Below are positions 1 to 14,310 of a stretch of 64,000 nucleotides of DNA, piece by piece. The DNA is from Brugia malayi. Taxonomy: Eukaryota > Nematoda > Chromadorea > Rhabditida > Onchocercidae. The translations under genes and the position numbers were made by a program. The notes under the pieces were generated by a model. The model worked only from the letters and a program-made list of their open reading frames with translations, searched no databases and was not told where the DNA came from. The stretch spans positions 12,854,501 to 12,918,500 of the forward strand of contig NW_025062476.1 in the NCBI RefSeq assembly GCF_000002995.4. Direction: 5' to 3'. Each line of letters begins with the position of its first letter. Within the stretch, counting starts at the first letter, position 1.

Positions 1-122
1 TTGTAAGTTAGTAAGTAATTCAAAAAAGTGATTGATTCATATTGTAATTTTTTTTAATATTAAAATTTAAATTTTAAAAATGAAATGAAATTTGTTGATA
101 ATTTTGATAAATTTCAAAACAG

Positions 123-3100
123 AATGGTAGTATTGTTTTATGGAAAATTATAAATGATAACAAAGGAGGAATGTCAAAAATTATTGTTAGTGGTACAATT
201 AATGAAGAAGCCAATTGTATTTGTCGAATGATATCGGAAAGGTTTGGAATTTATTACAATTTATTTTAATAGTGATAAAAGATTAGAATTCACTGGAATA
301 TACTTTAACGGTGATAAAAGACTAGAAGTTACTGGAATGTGCCTTAACAGTGATAAAAGACTAGAAGTTACTGGAATATACTTTAACGGTGATAAAAGAC
401 TAGAAGTTACTGGAATGTGCCTTAACAGTGATAAAAGACTAGAAGTTACTGGAATATACTTTAACGGTGATAAAAGACTAGAAGTTACTGGAATATACTT
501 TAACGGTGATAAAAGACTAGAAGTTACTGGAATGTGCTTTAACAGTGATAAAAAATTAGAATTTACTGGAATATACTTAAATAATGATATATGATCTAAT
601 TATACTCATCCTAGTAGTAATATTTACTTACTATTCTGAAAGTAATTTCAAGTTATATGTCTATGCAAAGATAAAAAAAAATACTTGTAATGTTTTTTTT
701 TTTTTTTTTAATTTTCCATTTTAGTATAATTTAGTGATGCAAATACAGTTAAATTGAATTTAGATAGCGCTTGCGAATATTTTCAATTACAGTAAAATTT
801 TAGCAAACGATAATTTTTAATTAATAAGATTTATTTAAAAACAATAACGAAATTAATTTTTAATATTAATTTTTTAGCAAATCATTGGAAAACAATGATG
901 TCAAGCAAATAAATGCAGAACATAGCGATGAGTTGAAGAAATCAGAACAAAATGTAGTAAAAGTTTAAAATTTCGTTTAAAAATTAAAAAAATTATTTAA
1001 AATTTGTTAAATAGCTTGGGAAAAATTTTCCTTAAATGGTATTTTTTCAAATATTGTCTATTAATTTGATGAAATTATTTAATTTACTCTAAATTTTTCC
1101 TGTATGAAAATTAAATTTAACAAAAAACAAAACGAAAGAAAAAAAAAACAGTTAGAAGGAAATTTGAATTTATAAATTTGCATCTTGTAAATTGAGAAAT
1201 TTTAGAAAAAGATTGAATCAAATGAATGTTTTATTATTGGTGGCGCAAATGGTGGTATTTATATTTTTCATCAAAATGGTGAAATTCGAGAAATTCATCG
1301 AGTAGTAGTATATTTGTGATTTAAATTCAAAATTTAAAACTTTGAGCTTTTAAAAAATTTCAATATTTATTCTTTCAGCCATTAAAAAACAAAAATAATT
1401 GAATTACTTATTTTATTTTTCAAAGTAAAATGTATTAATATTCAGTTAGAGAGTGCAGTGATACAACTATTTTTTATTGAAAGGAAAAATTTACTGCTAG
1501 CTTTAAGTGAAGAATTATTTCTTCATCAACTCACATTGATCGATAATCACAAAATTGAAGAAAAAATTCGAGTATGTTTTATATTTTACAATTTTATTTA
1601 TTTTATTTAAAATATAACCAAAAATTTCAATGGAATTTTTGATTTACAATTATTACAATTAAACTCATAAGGAAATTAAATTAAATTAAATTTTTAAAAT
1701 TAAACAATATTTCAAAGGTTAAAATTTATTTATCAAAGCCATATAGCTATATAAAATTTTTTGGTATTTAAAATTTTGACAAAAAAAAAAAGAATTGAAT
1801 CTAGTTTTAGATTAAAATGAGTGGAAAATGGCCAAACTTTCAAATGATAATGATAAGAAATGATATGCTTGCTATGTGTAATGGTGAAAATGAAATAAGG
1901 TGTGATATTTGAATTAAATTAAATCATCGTCCGTCTCATATAAGCCAAATAGTTATAAAATTTTGTAGTATTTAAATAATATTTCAATGATCAAAATATG
2001 TTTCAAAAATGGTTTAAAGCATATTTATAAAAATATTTTCAAAGATATTTCAAATTTGATTACTTTGGACATGCAGAATATATTAAAAAAAATATTGATT
2101 TTACTTTAAATTAAACCATAAACTAATAAAATATATTTTGATCAAATGAAAAGTAATGAAAAAAATAATTTAATAGAATACATTCTTTTTTTATTCTTTA
2201 ACTTATCTTCTATTAATTTCTTAACTTTAAATTATTCTACTGAAACAAAAATTTCTAATATATTTTAAAAATTATAAGAATTGATTTTACTAATGCAAAT
2301 TTTAGAAAGTGAAATTTAAATAAAGTAATTTATTAAGCTAATTAATTATTTGTTTAATTTTAGAATTTGGGATTTAAAGAATGATATGAATGGAACTGTA
2401 TCACTACGAACAGCAAAAAGTTTCAGTGCAACTGATACTATTACTTGTTTATCATATTCAAATATTAAAGGTAAACTTTTCTGATCTTAGCTAAAATAAA
2501 TGTCCAACACATAAATAATTTATGATAAAATTATGATGCATAAATGATTTAACAATTTTAGTTAATAAAAAGTTTGCTTTAAATTACTTTTGAAATATTT
2601 TAGTTAATTTTTGCAGATTGTTTATCAGCTGGTACCGTCGATGGTAAAATTGCTAATTGGAAACATTGTCGAATAGATGAAGAAAAATTTGATAAACAAT
2701 GGATTTTACAAGAAGCTGTATACATTGGTTCTAAAGTAAATTATTTAAATAAAATTTATTTCAACGATTCTTTTTTAAACATTTAAAAATTTTAACAAAT
2801 ATTTACAGGTGAAAATGATCAATTGGTCAACAATTTCTGGTATTCTTGCTGTTTCGACTGGATTTGCTGTAACATTACTGAAAGAACAACCAATTCTTTC
2901 ATATATGAATAAAAATGTTAGTTAAATATATTTAATTTATTTTTTTTTTTTTTTTGATAATTTTTAACACTATAATTTATTATTTAATTTCAAATTTTAA
3001 ATTAGTAATTAATAATTGAGAGTTAAATTTTTTCTTGGTATCATCAAAATATTAGTATATTTGTTGTGATATTTTGATTTTAACATTATTATATGCTATT

Positions 3101-6100
3101 TTAATAATTTTTAATTTGTCAATTAGTTTTTTCCTTTTTTTTTTCTTTTTTTTTTGATTTTACTTTTGAGTTTTTGAGTTTATTTTTTGAGTTTTTCATT
3201 CACTTTTTTAATCTACCAGTACACAATATCATTATAATTAGTGTCGAATTTTACAAATTTAAAAATAATTACTGTAAATTAGAATTAGTAATTTAAAATT
3301 TGTACAATATTTATTGTAATTCTAAAAAAAAAAACTTTAATTAAAAAAAATTAATTCAATTCATATTTTATGATATTCAGAGGGCAGTAATACAATCAGG
3401 TTCAAAAAAACTTACCTTAATATGTTTACAATCAATCGAGCAGTACGATATACAGGTATCAATCACTCCAAAAGGAGTTCATATAGACGAAAAACACCTG
3501 GCAATTTGGGATGATCAACAAGTTAGTAATTTCAAATTTTTTTTTTTTTACAAATTTATAGAACTATTTTAAATCAAAAGCAAAAAATAGGTGAAAAAAA
3601 GTTGAATTTGTAGCATTTTTTACAAGTTCATAAAACTATTTTTTAAAAAGTATTTTAAATCATTCAACTTATCTCTTTTTATTTTTTAAACTTATTTTTT
3701 TAATCTTTTTTCTCAAAAAAAAAAATTAAAATTATCAGAATTGATTTACTTTTTACAAATTTTAGAAAATGAAATTTAAAAAAAGTAAATATTTAGGAAT
3801 GATCAAGAATGTTTTATTGTTATAAGAAGAGATATTGATTTCATTTAATCTATTCATTAATCATAGCTAATTAATTATTAAGCAAATAATTATAGTAATA
3901 AATTTTTTCAATTAAAGAATTTTAATTTATTTTCAAAATAATCACAAACTTATTTTTACACATTTCAGATATATTTATATGAAATAATTAATGAATCGAA
4001 TTCAAAATTAAATGTACAATTGGCATCAAATTTTAATTGTTCCGTTTCATCTGTTGTTGTTTATCAAAAGAATGTTTGTTGTATCGAAGATGACAAAATT
4101 AGAATTCGAACATTTCAGGTTATATCTTATCATAACAATATTTTTTCTTTAATTATTTAATTTTTCTTTTAAATTTTATGAAATTTTCAAAGTCTTTAAA
4201 TTTTTTTTCTTAAAGTTTAAATTTTTGATTTAATTCTTATAAACACATATAAAGAATAAAATATTCACTAAATATTATCATAGAAAATATTGATAAATTC
4301 TAAAAAATGTTATATATTAAAATTTTAGGGTACTGTTAAACAGGTAATATCGTTGCCCGAAATAGAAGGTAATCCAATAATGATTGATATTAATAATAAT
4401 TGGATATGTATTGCTAGTACTAATGGTTTTATACGTATTTATGATCTATCTGTAAGGTATAAAAATTTTAATAAATTTAACTCAAATCTAAATTAACTAT
4501 GTATTTTTTTATTGCTGTTTCAATTAATTGCGTTCATATTTTGTGTTTAATTCAATAATTTAATTTAGCAATTTATTTTGCTTTTAATACAGTAATTTAA
4601 TTTGCTAATTTAATTCAGTAATTTATTTTGTTTTTTTTTTTTAAATTCAGTAATTGATATCGTTGTAGAGAAGCACGACAGCAATATCATTCGAAAGATA
4701 TTTCAAAAACGGTTCAAGATTTCAAATATTTTTTACATATTAAACTTAACAAAATGGGTAATCGTGTTAGCTTCACTTATTGCATCGATGATAGTAAAAA
4801 TGTATGAGTTAATTAATAATTATGTTATATTTGCTTGTTAAATAATATTCAATGACTGAATTAAAAATTGAAAAATAATTGAGTAAGAATTAAAATTTAA
4901 TTCAATCCAAATTTTTAATAATGAAATATATCTTTCGTGGCATACAATTATCACGCTTGTATGATCAAATTTTATGATTAACTTTAAAAAATTAAAAATT
5001 TTTATTGTTCAGGTTTATCCAGGTATTATGGTTTGGGATGCTGATTCAGATGTAATTTCAAATTTTAATTTTTTAACTGGTATGACTGATCAGCAACAAT
5101 ATGAAGCAAATGCTAATGCTTCTTCACTTGCTGCTAGCAAACGACCAAATACTGCTGTTGCACGGTTAATAATGTTTAAAATTTATGACAAACAATTAGT
5201 GTTAATGTAAAGTTGAAATTTTCAACTGCAAATTAAAATTAATTTTTTAGTAAAATTCAACAAGAGCAAATACGATATCGTCTTCCGGATTATCTACCCG
5301 GTTTTCATTGCTGGGACAGTAATGATTCACGTTATTTGATATGTGAAGCTAATCATCGCAAACCAAATACAGTATGTAATCTTATATTATTGATAAGAAT
5401 GCTTATGTTATCGATAAGAATGATGTTATTATATTATCAATAAAGATAATTGTGCTATTAATAAGAGTAGTCATGTTACTGATTAGAATAATCATGTTAT
5501 CAGTAAGAATAATATGATTATATTATCAATAAGAATAATTATGTTACCAGTAAGAATAATGTTATTAATATTATCAATTAAAATAATTGTATTATTAATA
5601 AGAGTAATGTTATTATTAACAAGATAATAATTATGTTATCAATAAGAATAATGATGTTATCAATCGGAATAATAAGATCTAATTTAATAAAATAGAGGTG
5701 AATAAGGCTCATTACTGATAAATCAATATCACAAGTATCAACAATTTCATTTCTGTTGGATTTTTTAGAAAATTTTATCAAAATCTTTCTGCTTGCTTTA
5801 TCTAGCTATCTCTTTCCTTCTTTCTCTCTCTCTCCGAAGTTAATCAAACAATAATATATTTCAATTAATTTCTTTGTAACTTTTCAATCACTTATTCTGT
5901 ATTAGCAATATTTGTTATTTTTTAATCAGCCATTATCATTTTATGATATAATTTCAATCAGTCATTATCATTTTATGATAAAACATTTCAACTTGAAGCA
6001 TTTCTAATCTTTTTAGGGACCGAATTACTTATTATCAATATTTGTAACATCAGAAGATGGCTTACATATGCAAGATTTACAATTGAAATCAAGAAATTCT

Positions 6101-9100
6101 GAAATTTTACTCGGTTGCACAGTACCATATATTTACTTTATCCGCTCGGTTAGTTTTTGTTTTATTCCTTTGTAAATAGCATTCTTATGCTCTTATAATT
6201 AACTTTTAAAATAATTTATGCAAATTATCCTTTTATGCCGCCTTTTATATTTCACATCAAATAATTCAAGGATAATGATGAAAATGATATTAGCAATAAC
6301 GAAATGAATATTGGAAATTTACTATTGCGTCAAATTTTTCGCCAATTCATTGGACTTGAAAATTCTGATCCAACAACAAACGAAGTTTGTTAATGAATAA
6401 TAAATTTGAATTTATAGAAAATTTCAAATTTCCATCAAAAATACGATTATCATTCCAATTACAATTTAAAAAAAAAGAAGAAAGTTTGAAATTTTAGAAA
6501 TAATAAAATGTATATTACTATAGGCAATGATGAATTTTTCATATTATATGACAGTTGATAAAATGGATGAAGCATTTAAAGCTATCAAATTTATTAAAAG
6601 GTTTGAATTTATTAATTTTTGATTATTTTTTCTTTCACTTTTTTTGTTACAAAAAAAAAAAAATAAAAATAAAAATATTAATTTCTTTTAATAATTAAAA
6701 TTTATCAAAATTTAATTACTTATTGATCTAATTTACTTTTATTTATTATATATATTATGTTTCTAATTTAGTGAAAATGCTTGGGAACATATGGCGCATA
6801 TGTGCGTTAAAACGCAACGTCTTGATATAGCCTTGCTATGTCTCGGAAATATGGGACATGCAAGTGGTGCAAGAGCTTTAAAAAAATCTATGAAAAATGG
6901 TGATCCAATAGAAGTTCAAGTGGCTATTTTAGCCATTCAATTAGGCCTTTTGGTAATTTTAAAATTAAAAAAACAATATGTGAAATGAAATTAAAAAAAA
7001 TTTTTGTAATTTTATTATTCTGTTAAAAAAAATGTTCCATCCAAAGATCATCAAATAAGTTTATTAATTAAAAACAAAAAAAATAATAATAATTTTTTTT
7101 AGGATGAAGCGCAAGCACTTTTTACAAGTTGTGGTCGATATGATTTAGTCAATCGTCTTTTGCAAACACGAAATCGTTGGGATGAAGTTTGTAAAAAGAA
7201 TTTGAAAAGATTTTAAAGAAAAAAATAAAATAAAAGGCTGTTTTTTTTTTTTAAATTTGCTTTTGAATTTTGTTTTAATTTTTTTTTTTTTTGCAATTAG
7301 CCAAATTTTCATAATGCATCATTACAGGCATTTAAAATTGCGGAAAAGTATGATCGAATACATTTACGTAATACATATTATAATTATGCAAATTATCTCG
7401 AATCAATTAATTCCACTGATGCAGCAATTGAAAAGTGAGATTTAAAATTTTAAACTATCAAAATTACTAATATATTTACAATAATATGTGTTAAATTTAA
7501 AATGTTATAATTTTAAATGTAATGTTTTAGCTATGAAAAATCAGGCACACATTGCTTTGAAGTACCACGAATGCTATTTGATCGTCCTAAAATGCTTGAA
7601 GCATATGTGAAGAAAACAAAACATTCGTAAGTTTGCTTTAAATCATTCATAAGTTAACATAATCATAAAAATATTTGTAAGTCAATTATGTATAAATTAA
7701 TATTGTTGAAAGAAAAAAAAAATAAGAGAGAGAGAGAAGGAAAAATTATTTTGACTTTTATGAAAATTTTATCAGAGAATATTGATCATTTATCATTATC
7801 ATTGCTACCGTAAACATACAGTGATAAGTTAATTAAATCAATGTTACTATTATAGAGGTGTACAAAAATGGTGGGCTCAATATATGGAAAGTAAAGGTGA
7901 TGTAAAATCAGCGTATTTATATTATCAGTATGCTAAAGATTATTTATCAGTTGTTCGATTACTTTGTCGTGATAATAATATCGATGAAGTAAGTAATGCA
8001 ATAAACTTCATTTTTGTTAAATCTTAATTACATTTAAATGAAAATAATTAATTGTGGCATTAAAATTGTAAGTTAAATTTCAAAATTTATTTTCAGATAA
8101 ATTATAAAATCCAAAGTTATTAAAATTTATTATTTAAAAATCTTGGCAATTTTTTTTTTTTTTTGGCAATTAAGCTTATCTTCGAATAAATGATAGTTTC
8201 TTTTATTTTTTTTAAATGATGTCTTTTATATATTTTATATCTGTCTCTTTTATTTTTTCATATTTCTTTTTATCTTTTAAATTTTACAGATTACTTTTAG
8301 GCAATTGAAATAGCAAATAGTAGTGGTGATAAGGCGGCTTGCTATCATTTAGGACAATATTTTGAAGCGCATAATGATCCAAATATGGCAGTAATGTTCT
8401 TCACGAAAGCGCATGCATGCAGTAATGCATTACGCCTTGCTAAAGTACTCTATCAATTTACAATTTACAGTATGTTAAATAAATTATACATTAAGTTTTA
8501 AATAAAGCTAAGTAAGTTTTAAATAAAGTTAAGTAATAATTGAAGTAAATTAGCATTAACAATCAATGTAATTGATTTGTATATATTTTAACTGTTTTTC
8601 TAATGCCATTTATCAATAAAAAGGAATTTTTTGTTGAATTAAATTAAATTCAAATTAGATAAAAAAAAAGGTAATTAATTCCTATATAATATTGTGCAGG
8701 AAAATAATATGACGGATAAAATTGCTAATCTAGCTTTAATGGCTGGTGGAAATGAATTAGTTGAAGCAGCACAATACTATGAAAATATACCTGGACAAAC
8801 TGATAAAGCTGTCATGTTATATCATAAGGTAAATTATTAAATAAAATTAGATAATTTTTTGAAAAAAAAGCAAAATTTTAATTTGATTTTAAAAACTAAC
8901 AATTAGCACTTCAATTCTTTGAATCTGCTTATATAACTAATCTAATTTGCTTTATTATTATAAAATATTTAGAAAAAAATGCGAAAAACAAAAGGTCATG
9001 CCAAAGGTCATGCATATTTTTGTCTTTTAGGCAGGTATGATTAATCGAGCACTTGATCTGGCATTTCGTACTGATCAATTTAGTGCATTAGATTTGATTA

Positions 9101-11922
9101 CTAATGAGCTAGATGAAAATTCGGATCCACGAATACTTGAACGAGCTGCGGAATTTTTCAAAAATAATCAACAATATAACAAAGCAGTTCAACTTTTAGC
9201 ATACTCCAAAAAGGTACATGTATATAAGCTGATATTAGTTATATATATAATTAATGAAAATTTTTTAATCTCATAAAATTATTTAATTTGTTATTTCTTT
9301 TTGAAATGCTAATAAATTAATTCAGTTTCCTAAAAAAAAAAAAAAAATCAATCATTTTGTTAGTATTTCGAAGCAATTGATTTATGCAAACAAAAAAATG
9401 TTCCAATGAATGAAGAATTAGCCGAAGTATTGACACCTTCGAAAGGTAATAATTTAATTTAATTATAATTATTTAATTGTAGTCCTTGTCTAATTATGAA
9501 GAATTTAATTGTGGTGCTAATTGATTTCAGGTAATTAAATTAAATTTTGTAATGAGCTTTGAAATTTTAAAACTAGAATAATTTGATTCAATCATAATTC
9601 TAATCTAATAGTAATTGTAATAATCGGCTAATTATGAAGAATTTAATTGAGCTATTAATTAATTTTAGATAATTTAATGAAATTTTAAAATTAAAAGAAA
9701 TATTATTTAGTATAAATTAATTCAGACCCAAAGAAAAAAAATTGTTCTATTTTAAATTAATTAATATAATTTAGGTGAAATAACGGATGAATCTAATCGG
9801 AAAAAACTTCTCGAATTAATAGCAGAATGTTGCGTACAACAACAAAATTATCATTTTGCAGCAAAAAAATACACTCAAGCTGGAAATAAATTAGATGTGA
9901 ATTTTTTTTTAATTTATTTAGAAAAGAATAAAGTAATTGTAATTGACATTATATTATCGCAATATATATATTTTTATTAGTATCATTTCAAGTCCATTCT
10001 TTTTATTAGTATCATTTCAAGTCCGTACCATTTGATAGTAAAACTTTCTGTAATTCAAAACAACGATGTAAATTTTGTCTAATGTTACAGCATATTTATA
10101 GAAGAAAGTTAATTTTAAATTTATTGAAATTTCTCTGAATTTTAGTAAAATATTTAAAATAAAAAGTTTAATTCTAATCATTAATGAACTAAAAATAAAA
10201 AGATTAAATAAATTTTTAACTTGTATTAAATGAGCTCAAATTATTTCATAAATTGTATTTTATAGGCTATGCGATCATTAGTGAAATCAGGCGACACTGC
10301 AAGAATTGTATTTTTTGCAAATGCTGCAAGAAAAAAGGAAATTTATATTTTAGCAGCAAATTATTTGCAAACATTGAACTGGAAAGAAGATTGTGATTTA
10401 ATGAAACAAATTGAATTATTTTACAATAAAGCTAATGCATATGAACATTTAGCAAGCTTCTATGAAGCATGTGCTCAGGTATTTATTTATTTATTTGCCT
10501 ATTTACGTGTTCCTTAAATTTAGCTTGAATCATTGCATATGAAGAAAATTTAGAATTACTTACTCTAAATTAACAAATTTCTTTTTAAGACTAAGTTTTT
10601 TTTTTTTTTGTTGTTGTTTGAGAAAATGAATAGAAAATTTTTAATGATAAAACAAAAATTGGTCGAAGTATGAAAATCACATTGATTAGAAATTGAAGTA
10701 AGAAAATATTGCGAATATAATGATAACAAATATTTGAGAAATTTGATTTATAAATTTAATTTAAAAACAGTAAGAGTAATATGATGACAGTATTTGAAAT
10801 GTTATCGCTGAAATTAATTAGACTAAAATTACCGAAGAAAATATATATGTAAAGTTAATCTTACTAAAAAAAATACAATGAAATAAATAAATCCGAGTTT
10901 TTTTTTAGTATTAAAAATTTTAGAATTTTGGAAATTTGAAGGTTACGTTTTTTTTTCTTTTATTTTAGGTATGATTTTTGGTTTCGACTGTATTAAGATA
11001 ATATTACTATTAATTATTTTTAGTTTATTAATTTTATTTAATTTATTTAATAATTTTATTACAAAAATGTATTACTTGTTTTTAATTCATCACATACTTC
11101 TGAAATTATAAGGAATATTTAACGGAAAAATGAATTAGCTTTAATTTCAGGTTGAAATTGATGATTATCGTGATTATAATAAAGCAGCTGATGCACTTAA
11201 TGAAGCATTGCAGTGTATTGCAAAAGCATTACAAAATAATCCTAAAAATCAGGAATATTTAATGGAAAAGCAAACTGAATTATATCAAACTATTGGAAAT
11301 ATTAAAGAATTCATTCAAATTAGAACGTAAAAAAATTTAACATTTTTTTTTTTTCAAAATTATTTAAAAATTCGAGTTTGATTTTTTTTTTTTTGCTTTT
11401 AATTTTGCTTACGAAATAATAAAAAATTTACTTTTTCAGTATTTATGAATTGGACCCAATTGATGCAATTCGACAGTTAGAAGCATTTGCAGATGATAAA
11501 CAAGTTTGTAAGAATATACGACTTGGTGACATCTATGCTGTGATGATTGCATACAATGTTCACAAGGAAAACTACAAAAAAGTTCATATTTAGAATTTCA
11601 AAAGAAAAAAAAAAAGAAATTAGACAAACACTTGCTTTTTTTTTTTTTGAATTTAACTAATTGAAAAAAAAGAGAGAACAATTTATGGAATTTTGAAAAC
11701 TTTTAGGCATATTCACTAGTACAGCAATTGAAGGATCGTGAACCAAGCATCGAGCTAAATCGCTATATCAACAAGGAAATACAAGATATCATTTGTGAAA
11801 AATTGAAGTTATCATCTTTTATTACTGATAACAAAAATCTATCAGAATGTGATAATGATCAACAATCTACTAATGATGAAGAAGTGGATTATAGCTATGC
11901 AATGAAGCGAAATTTTCAATAG
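123..11922 (+). CDS. IFT140: IFT140 homologue (intraflagellar transport complex A subunit), 5' partial
   Basis: IFT140 is a core IFT-A subunit that drives retrograde transport in cilia; the C. elegans orthologue is CHE-11. I read 31 exons giving about 1332 residues, with phases closing: 123-241, 878-953, 1206-1304, 1446-1571, 1811-1899, 2364-2470, 2617-2735, 2809-2916, 3381-3521, 3969-4118, 4329-4456, 4669-4801, 5013-5164, 5251-5371, 6017-6148, 6271-6384, 6524-6600, 6772-6952, 7103-7186, 7328-7434, 7531-7626, 7856-7988, 8301-8444, 8700-8828, 9031-9213, 9364-9445, 9775-9896, 10266-10478, 11151-11326, 11440-11581, 11707-11922. The first half is WD40-like ([16 protein letters not shown]). The second half is TPR-like and very close to human IFT140 ([47 protein letters not shown]). 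Human IFT140 is 1462 residues, so roughly the first 110-130 residues lie upstream of the window. Exons 878-953 and 1206-1304 are the least certain. An AATAAA follows the stop. Confidence -1.
262..590. repeat. 39-bp minisatellite in an IFT140 intron
   Basis: About eight full 39-bp units plus a partial one, immediately after the donor of the first visible IFT140 exon. Two unit types alternate, forming a 78-bp higher-order dimer. Because 39 is divisible by three, one frame stays open across the array (13-residue unit of the type [13 protein letters not shown]). The host exon frame reads into a stop before the array, so I treat it as intronic. Confidence -1.
5385..5690. repeat. Degenerate tandem repeat in an IFT140 intron
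   Basis: Diverged copies of a motif resembling ATGTTATCAATAAGAATAA, about 15-30 bp apart, fill the intron between exons 5251-5371 and 6017-6148. Copies are imperfect and variably spaced, so this is an old array. The short minus-strand frame across it is low complexity. Confidence -1.
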
Positions 11923-11957
11923 AATACCAAACATATAATTTCTCGTATTTCTGTCAC

Positions 11958-11963
11958 AATAAA
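11958..11963 (+). terminator. Polyadenylation signal of the IFT140 gene
   Basis: A canonical AATAAA lies 36 bases after the IFT140 stop codon (TAG at 11920-11922), at the expected distance for a short nematode 3' UTR. Confidence -1.
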
Positions 11964-13558
11964 CCCATACTTTTAATTAGTATTAAAATCAAATGGATAA
12001 ATTTGTAAAAATTTTTTTGTTAAATTAAATTTTAATTCACATTTCGACTTCTCTGTCAGATTTAGCAAATTATAAATATATCAAAACAATAGTAAAAGTA
12101 AAAATAATTGTAGGAATAAAAGTAGCTGTAAAAGTAAGAATAATTGTAAAAATAAAAATAACTGAAAAATTAAGATTAAAATTTATTACTTATTATTCAT
12201 TTTTGGGAATAATATAGTAGAATTAGGATCTTGAATAGAGTTAAGGATTATTCATAAGTATTTCATAACTCAATGTAAATCTTGCTTTTATTACATTCTT
12301 TTTTTTTGTTTTGTTGGAAAAATTTTTCTCAAATTTTAATTCCCTAATTTTTTACTTTGAACTTACTAGCACTTGAAAATTGATCACTAGCAGTTTTAAA
12401 ATACTTAAACCAATTTCTTTCAAATATTAAAGAACGATTAATGCCTCTTGAAAACAAATTTAGCTTCAAAACAAACCAAAAGTCAAAGCAAATCAGTAAC
12501 CTGAAATTTTAATAGCAAGGAATAGACTAACCATGCACAGTATATAAACTCTCCAAACGCTTCATTAATTAGTTATATGCACCATCCTCATTTATTATAA
12601 ACAAGTGAATCTGAATCAGATTGAACATATTTTTATTTGCCTTTTATTGCCCTAATTTACCAGATGATAATCTTCCGACTTGCTGCTGGGGCTCAATCAC
12701 AAATTTCAATTTCAATTAAGTACAATGTGTAATGAGTGACTCTAAAGGCCACATCGAACCAGTGATTTCATCTGGAACTTTGAGAAGTGTTTAAACTTTT
12801 AAAAAAATAAAGAAAAAATTTCTTCAATGCTTTAAGACATTTGTAACCTCACTTCCGATCTCTCTCACTAATTGCTTGCTGAATTTGAAAACAACACAAT
12901 GCAAATGTACTTCCCCGCAATTTTGTAAAAATGGACACTCTATTTATTGAAGTCCCTATTTATATCATATTTCTGAAGCAATCAAAATCTCTTAGATAGC
13001 GTCCAACATGCATGAAATTTTAAAATAAATTTTTGTTAATATAGCAGCACTACTCCGATTTAATTTATTATACTGATATTCTTTCTGAAATCTGAAACCA
13101 ATCCAAGTATCATCCCAAAGATCATTTGTTAGTTGTGTAGACGAAGCGTCTCTTTATATTTCATAATTAATAGCAATAAAATTTTAGAAAAATTAAGTAA
13201 TATTACATGAAGCAAATACAGATGAAAAAGAAAACAATAAAAACAAACCGTTACAATCTTTCAGTGGTCAGTAATATGAACAAAAGTCAGCGTTTATAAT
13301 TTTGCAGGGAATTAAACCTGGTTAATATTCCTAATTTTGCCTAACAATTATGCATTATTAATGAACTTAATTAATGATATAGACTTAGGATAAAAACTAA
13401 GTAGTCAATAAGAACGACATAATTTTTTTTTTTTTGAAGAACAACAAGCATTTCAAACCAAATTTTGAGTTCTTACTTATTGAATCACACTTGCAGGCGG
13501 AAATACTTCTGAAAAAAGCAGCATGGTTCAAAATATTCTCTGGTCTGACTATTTCGCA
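11964..13558. other. Gene-free region between convergent IFT140 and ATPase genes (left part)
   Basis: No frame with recognisable protein similarity and no RNA gene seen. Base composition is slightly less A+T-extreme than in the introns, and the sequence is mostly unique. Confidence -1.
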
Positions 13559-13589
13559 AAAGGTATGACAATTCAACTGAAAAAAAAAT

Positions 13590-13625
<36 letters not shown>

Positions 13626-14068
13626 AAGCTATAGGAATGTTGGATTAAAAGAACTTATTCAAAGCAGGCTTCAATTAATTTAAAATTTGAAATTTAAAAG
13701 GAATGGAAATGGAAGAATGTGAGAGCAGTCAGATACATTTATACCTGAAATACATTTAGAATATTATTAAGCTGAACATGCAATATAAATTTAAAAGAAA
13801 TAACGAAACCAAAAATAATACAACAATTCAATTGATTCCGCTCAATTACTGAAGAATTTTTGATTAATAAATTCCTAGAAAATATCACAAAAGAAAACAA
13901 TTCAGCGGAGAAAGTGAAAGAATCAATCATCAAAACATCTAATTCTCATTCTACTCAGTTGAATTAACAAATCATAAATGCGATAATTATCACGTCCAAC
14001 CTCTACTCTCTAAAAAGGACAAATGCGCCCTACTCGTTTGCTTGCTAAAAGCAAAAATGAAAAGATGA
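13559..14068 (+). repeat. Dispersed repeat, copy A (direct partner at 15645)
   Basis: About 510 bp matching 15645-16152 in the same orientation with scattered substitutions and small indels. Both begin near ATTCAACTGAAAAAAAAATT, pass a long (AT)n run in copy A (shorter in copy B), share ATGTGAGAGCAGTCAGATAC, and end in GGACAAATGCGCCCTACTCG plus an A-rich tail. No coding capacity. The common boundaries suggest duplication of a defined unit. Confidence -1.
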
Positions 14069-14079
14069 AAAAAAAAAAA

Positions 14080-14310
14080 TGAATATAACGAAAGTATATA
14101 TGTAATTGAATGAAGGCAGTACTTGACTTGCTGTGAAGGAAAATAAATACCCAACTTGTAAGGAAGGGAAGTAATACCCAACTTGTAGGGGAGGGAAGTA
14201 ATACCCAACTTGTGTCTCAAATAGTAATATTAAGATATGCACGTGCTCCAAATACTCTTTGAGACTATCAGAAATGCTCTAATGCGACCATACGTGCAGT
14301 TCTGCTGAAT
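14080..14310 (-). repeat. Repeat segment C, inverted relative to 16202-16518
   Basis: The segment from the GAATATAACGAAA end to the ACGTGCAGTT end is the reverse complement of the segment at 16202-16518. It contains about three units of a 27-bp minisatellite (AATACCCAACTTGTA core); the inverted partner has about six. It abuts copy A, whereas its partner abuts copy B, so the two composite copies differ by an inversion of this inner part. Confidence -1.

Noticed and set aside
1014..1040. Candidate short IFT140 exon reading WEKFSLN
   Set aside because: In the phase set by the neighbouring exons it contains a stop; joining 878-953 directly to 1206 keeps frame.
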